A stretch of 64,000 nucleotides of DNA from Loktanella sp. 3ANDIMAR09 (GTDB lineage Bacteria > Pseudomonadota > Alphaproteobacteria > Rhodobacterales > Rhodobacteraceae): the NCBI RefSeq assembly GCF_001420005.1, contig NZ_LJAK01000016.1, positions 1 through 64,000 on the forward strand. The letters run 5' to 3'. The notes beneath the pieces are model-generated. The model saw only the letters and a list, made by a program, of their open reading frames with translations. It was not told where the DNA came from and did no database searches. Positions 62,871 to 64,000 of the stretch are shown here, in pieces (position 1 is the stretch's first letter; each line of letters opens with the position of its first letter). The translations under genes and the position numbers were made by a program.

Positions 62871-64000
62871 GCACGCAGACCATGCAACCTTTTGCGCAGG
62901 GCGATGTCAGCCACGCACAGGATATGGTCCCGCCGCAGGACCTGAACGCACTGATGCTGATGTCGACGCTGATCCTGCTGGCAGCCCTCGGCATCGGCTA
63001 CATGCTGGCCATGTCGGCCACCACGCCAAACGACATCTTTGCCCAGCCATCGGCGGTGCTGGCGGTGGGTCTTGCGCTGGCGCTCTGGGTCGAGGGCAGC
63101 GTCGGCATGCGCAACCTGGTCCGGGTCGACCTGTTCATGCTGATGGTGCTCTACCTGCTGACCTTCTTTGAATTCCTGCTGCCGCAGGACCCGGTGCGCA
63201 ACGTGGTGACCACCGGGTCGGCCCAGCTGACGGTGGAAATCGTGATCCTGGGGTTCGCCGGGATCGTGATCGGCCGCCACCTGGCCCCCGTGCGCCGTGC
63301 CATGCCGCGCCAGGTGACGCTTTATAATGCGCCCGGTGCCACGATCCTGCTGCTGCTGGCCTGCGCCGTGCTGGGCTATTTCTACATGCTGCTGACGGTG
63401 AATTTCAGCCTGTCGGAACTGCTGTTCCAGATGTCGCGGGAACGGTTTTCCCAACCCTGGAGCCGCGGACAGCTTGGATCGCTGGGTGCGCTGCTGGGCG
63501 AGCTGGCCCTGCTCAAGTTCCTGATCCCGCCGCTTGCGGCGGCGGTTCTTGCGCAATGGCGCAGATACCGGCTGTGGCAGTTGGTGCTGACCGGGCTGAT
63601 CCTGTATCTGGTCCTGTTCGAGAGCTTTGCCGGCGGCACGCGCAACGTGTTTCTCAGCCACATGATGACGTTCCTGGCAGCCTATGCTTTGCTCAGCCCG
63701 AAACTGACCTTTGCCAAGGCTGCGGCGGTTTTCGGGCCTGCGCTGATCATCGGCTATTTCGCGATCTACTACCTGCCGGAAATCCGGACCGTGGGCCTGC
63801 GCAACTTCGAACTGGCCGAGGCAAGCTCTGACAGTTTCTTTGTCGACATGAACCTGGTGAACATCGCCCAGCTGACGGATATCTTTCCCGCACAATACCC
63901 GTTTCTGGGGGTCGAAATTCCCTATACCGCCGCGACACGCCCGATTCCGCGTGCCTTGTGGCCAGGCAAGCCCGAGGGCCTGTCACTGGGCATCGAGGAG
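62867..64000 (+). CDS. Wzy-like oligosaccharide repeat-unit polymerase (3' end beyond window)
   Basis: The frame opens at an ATGA overlap and stays open to the window edge (378 codons). It encodes a hydrophobic protein with about ten transmembrane segments by pattern (LMLMSTLILLAALGIGYML, AVLAVGLALALWV, LFMLMVLYLLTFFEFLL and others). Near the end, VNIAQLTDIFPAQYPFLG and TRPIPRALWPGKPEGLSLGI form the large periplasmic loop with the PRALWPGKP motif typical of O-antigen polymerases. This indicates Wzy-dependent polymerisation, unusual for an operon that begins with wzm/wzt. The rest of the gene is outside the window. Confidence 0.85.
   Translation, partial: MSTQTMQPFAQGDVSHAQDMVPPQDLNALMLMSTLILLAALGIGYMLAMSATTPNDIFAQPSAVLAVGLALALWVEGSVGMRNLVRVDLFMLMVLYLLTFFEFLLPQDPVRNVVTTGSAQLTVEIVILGFAGIVIGRHLAPVRRAMPRQVTLYNAPGATILLLLACAVLGYFYMLLTVNFSLSELLFQMSRERFSQPWSRGQLGSLGALLGELALLKFLIPPLAAAVLAQWRRYRLWQLVLTGLILYLVLFESFAGGTRNVFLSHMMTFLAAYALLSPKLTFAKAAAVFGPALIIGYFAIYYLPEIRTVGLRNFELAEASSDSFFVDMNLVNIAQLTDIFPAQYPFLGVEIPYTAATRPIPRALWPGKPEGLSLGIEE

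Overview
The window looks like part of an extrachromosomal replicon (plasmid or chromid) of a marine alphaproteobacterium, most likely Rhodobacterales (Roseobacter group). The evidence is very high GC with strong third-position bias, dense ATGA-type start/stop overlaps, a replication module made of an RPA-type RepA initiator divergent from parA-parB, a Rhodobacterales-like intergenic repeat, a DUF2793 protein and RTX proteins. No rRNA, tRNA, CRISPR array or transposase was seen.

Layout. (1) 605-2905: AAA ATPase with an FtsH-like C-terminal domain that has lost its zinc-protease motif. (2) 3043-13033, minus strand: polysaccharide operon with a WbpM-like nucleotide-sugar dehydratase, phosphohexomutase, KpsM/CtrC-type permease, a pyruvyltransferase-nitroreductase fusion, a GlfT2-like glycosyltransferase and UDP-glucose dehydrogenase. 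(3) 13293-19541: two RTX proteins (a propeller-like one and a CAP-domain one) flanking an SDR epimerase and an initiating sugar-1-phosphate transferase. (4) 19724-25101: outer-membrane OPX lipoprotein, UDP-galactopyranose mutase, a second Galf-type transferase, a KpsE/CtrB-type protein and a KpsT/CtrD-type ATPase. With the permease of block 2 these complete a CtrABCD/KpsMTED-like exporter. (5) 25149-29084: parB, a 20-bp palindrome (candidate parS), parA, an origin-like region with three 22-bp iterons and a perfect DnaA box, and repA. (6) 29081-30241: DUF2793 protein. (7) 30438-36107: GDP-fucose pathway (ManC, Gmd, Fcl) with an OafA-type acyltransferase. (8) 36242-44107: membrane-anchored LuxR-type regulator and a reduced Tad pilus locus (flp, tadZ, tadA, tadB, tadC, tadE, tadG) without secretin, CpaB or prepilin peptidase. 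(9) 44558-46589: UDP-xylose synthase and a GT10 fucosyltransferase. (10) 46811 to the window end: one long, translationally coupled plus-strand operon with Wzm/Wzt, four sulfotransferase-fold proteins, two hexapeptide acetyltransferases, a HAD protein, eight glycosyltransferases, a methyltransferase and a Wzy-like polymerase cut by the window edge.

Taken together, the genes can supply UDP-GlcA, UDP-Xyl, UDP-Galf, GDP-Man and GDP-Fuc, assemble at least one heteropolysaccharide on a lipid carrier, decorate it with pyruvyl, acyl, acetyl, methyl and sulfate groups, and export it through two ABC systems. Surface attachment factors (Tad pilin, RTX adhesin-like proteins) share the replicon. I infer a surface-colonisation or biofilm plasmid. 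Its most unusual content is a candidate biosynthetic locus for a sulfated, fucose-containing polysaccharide.
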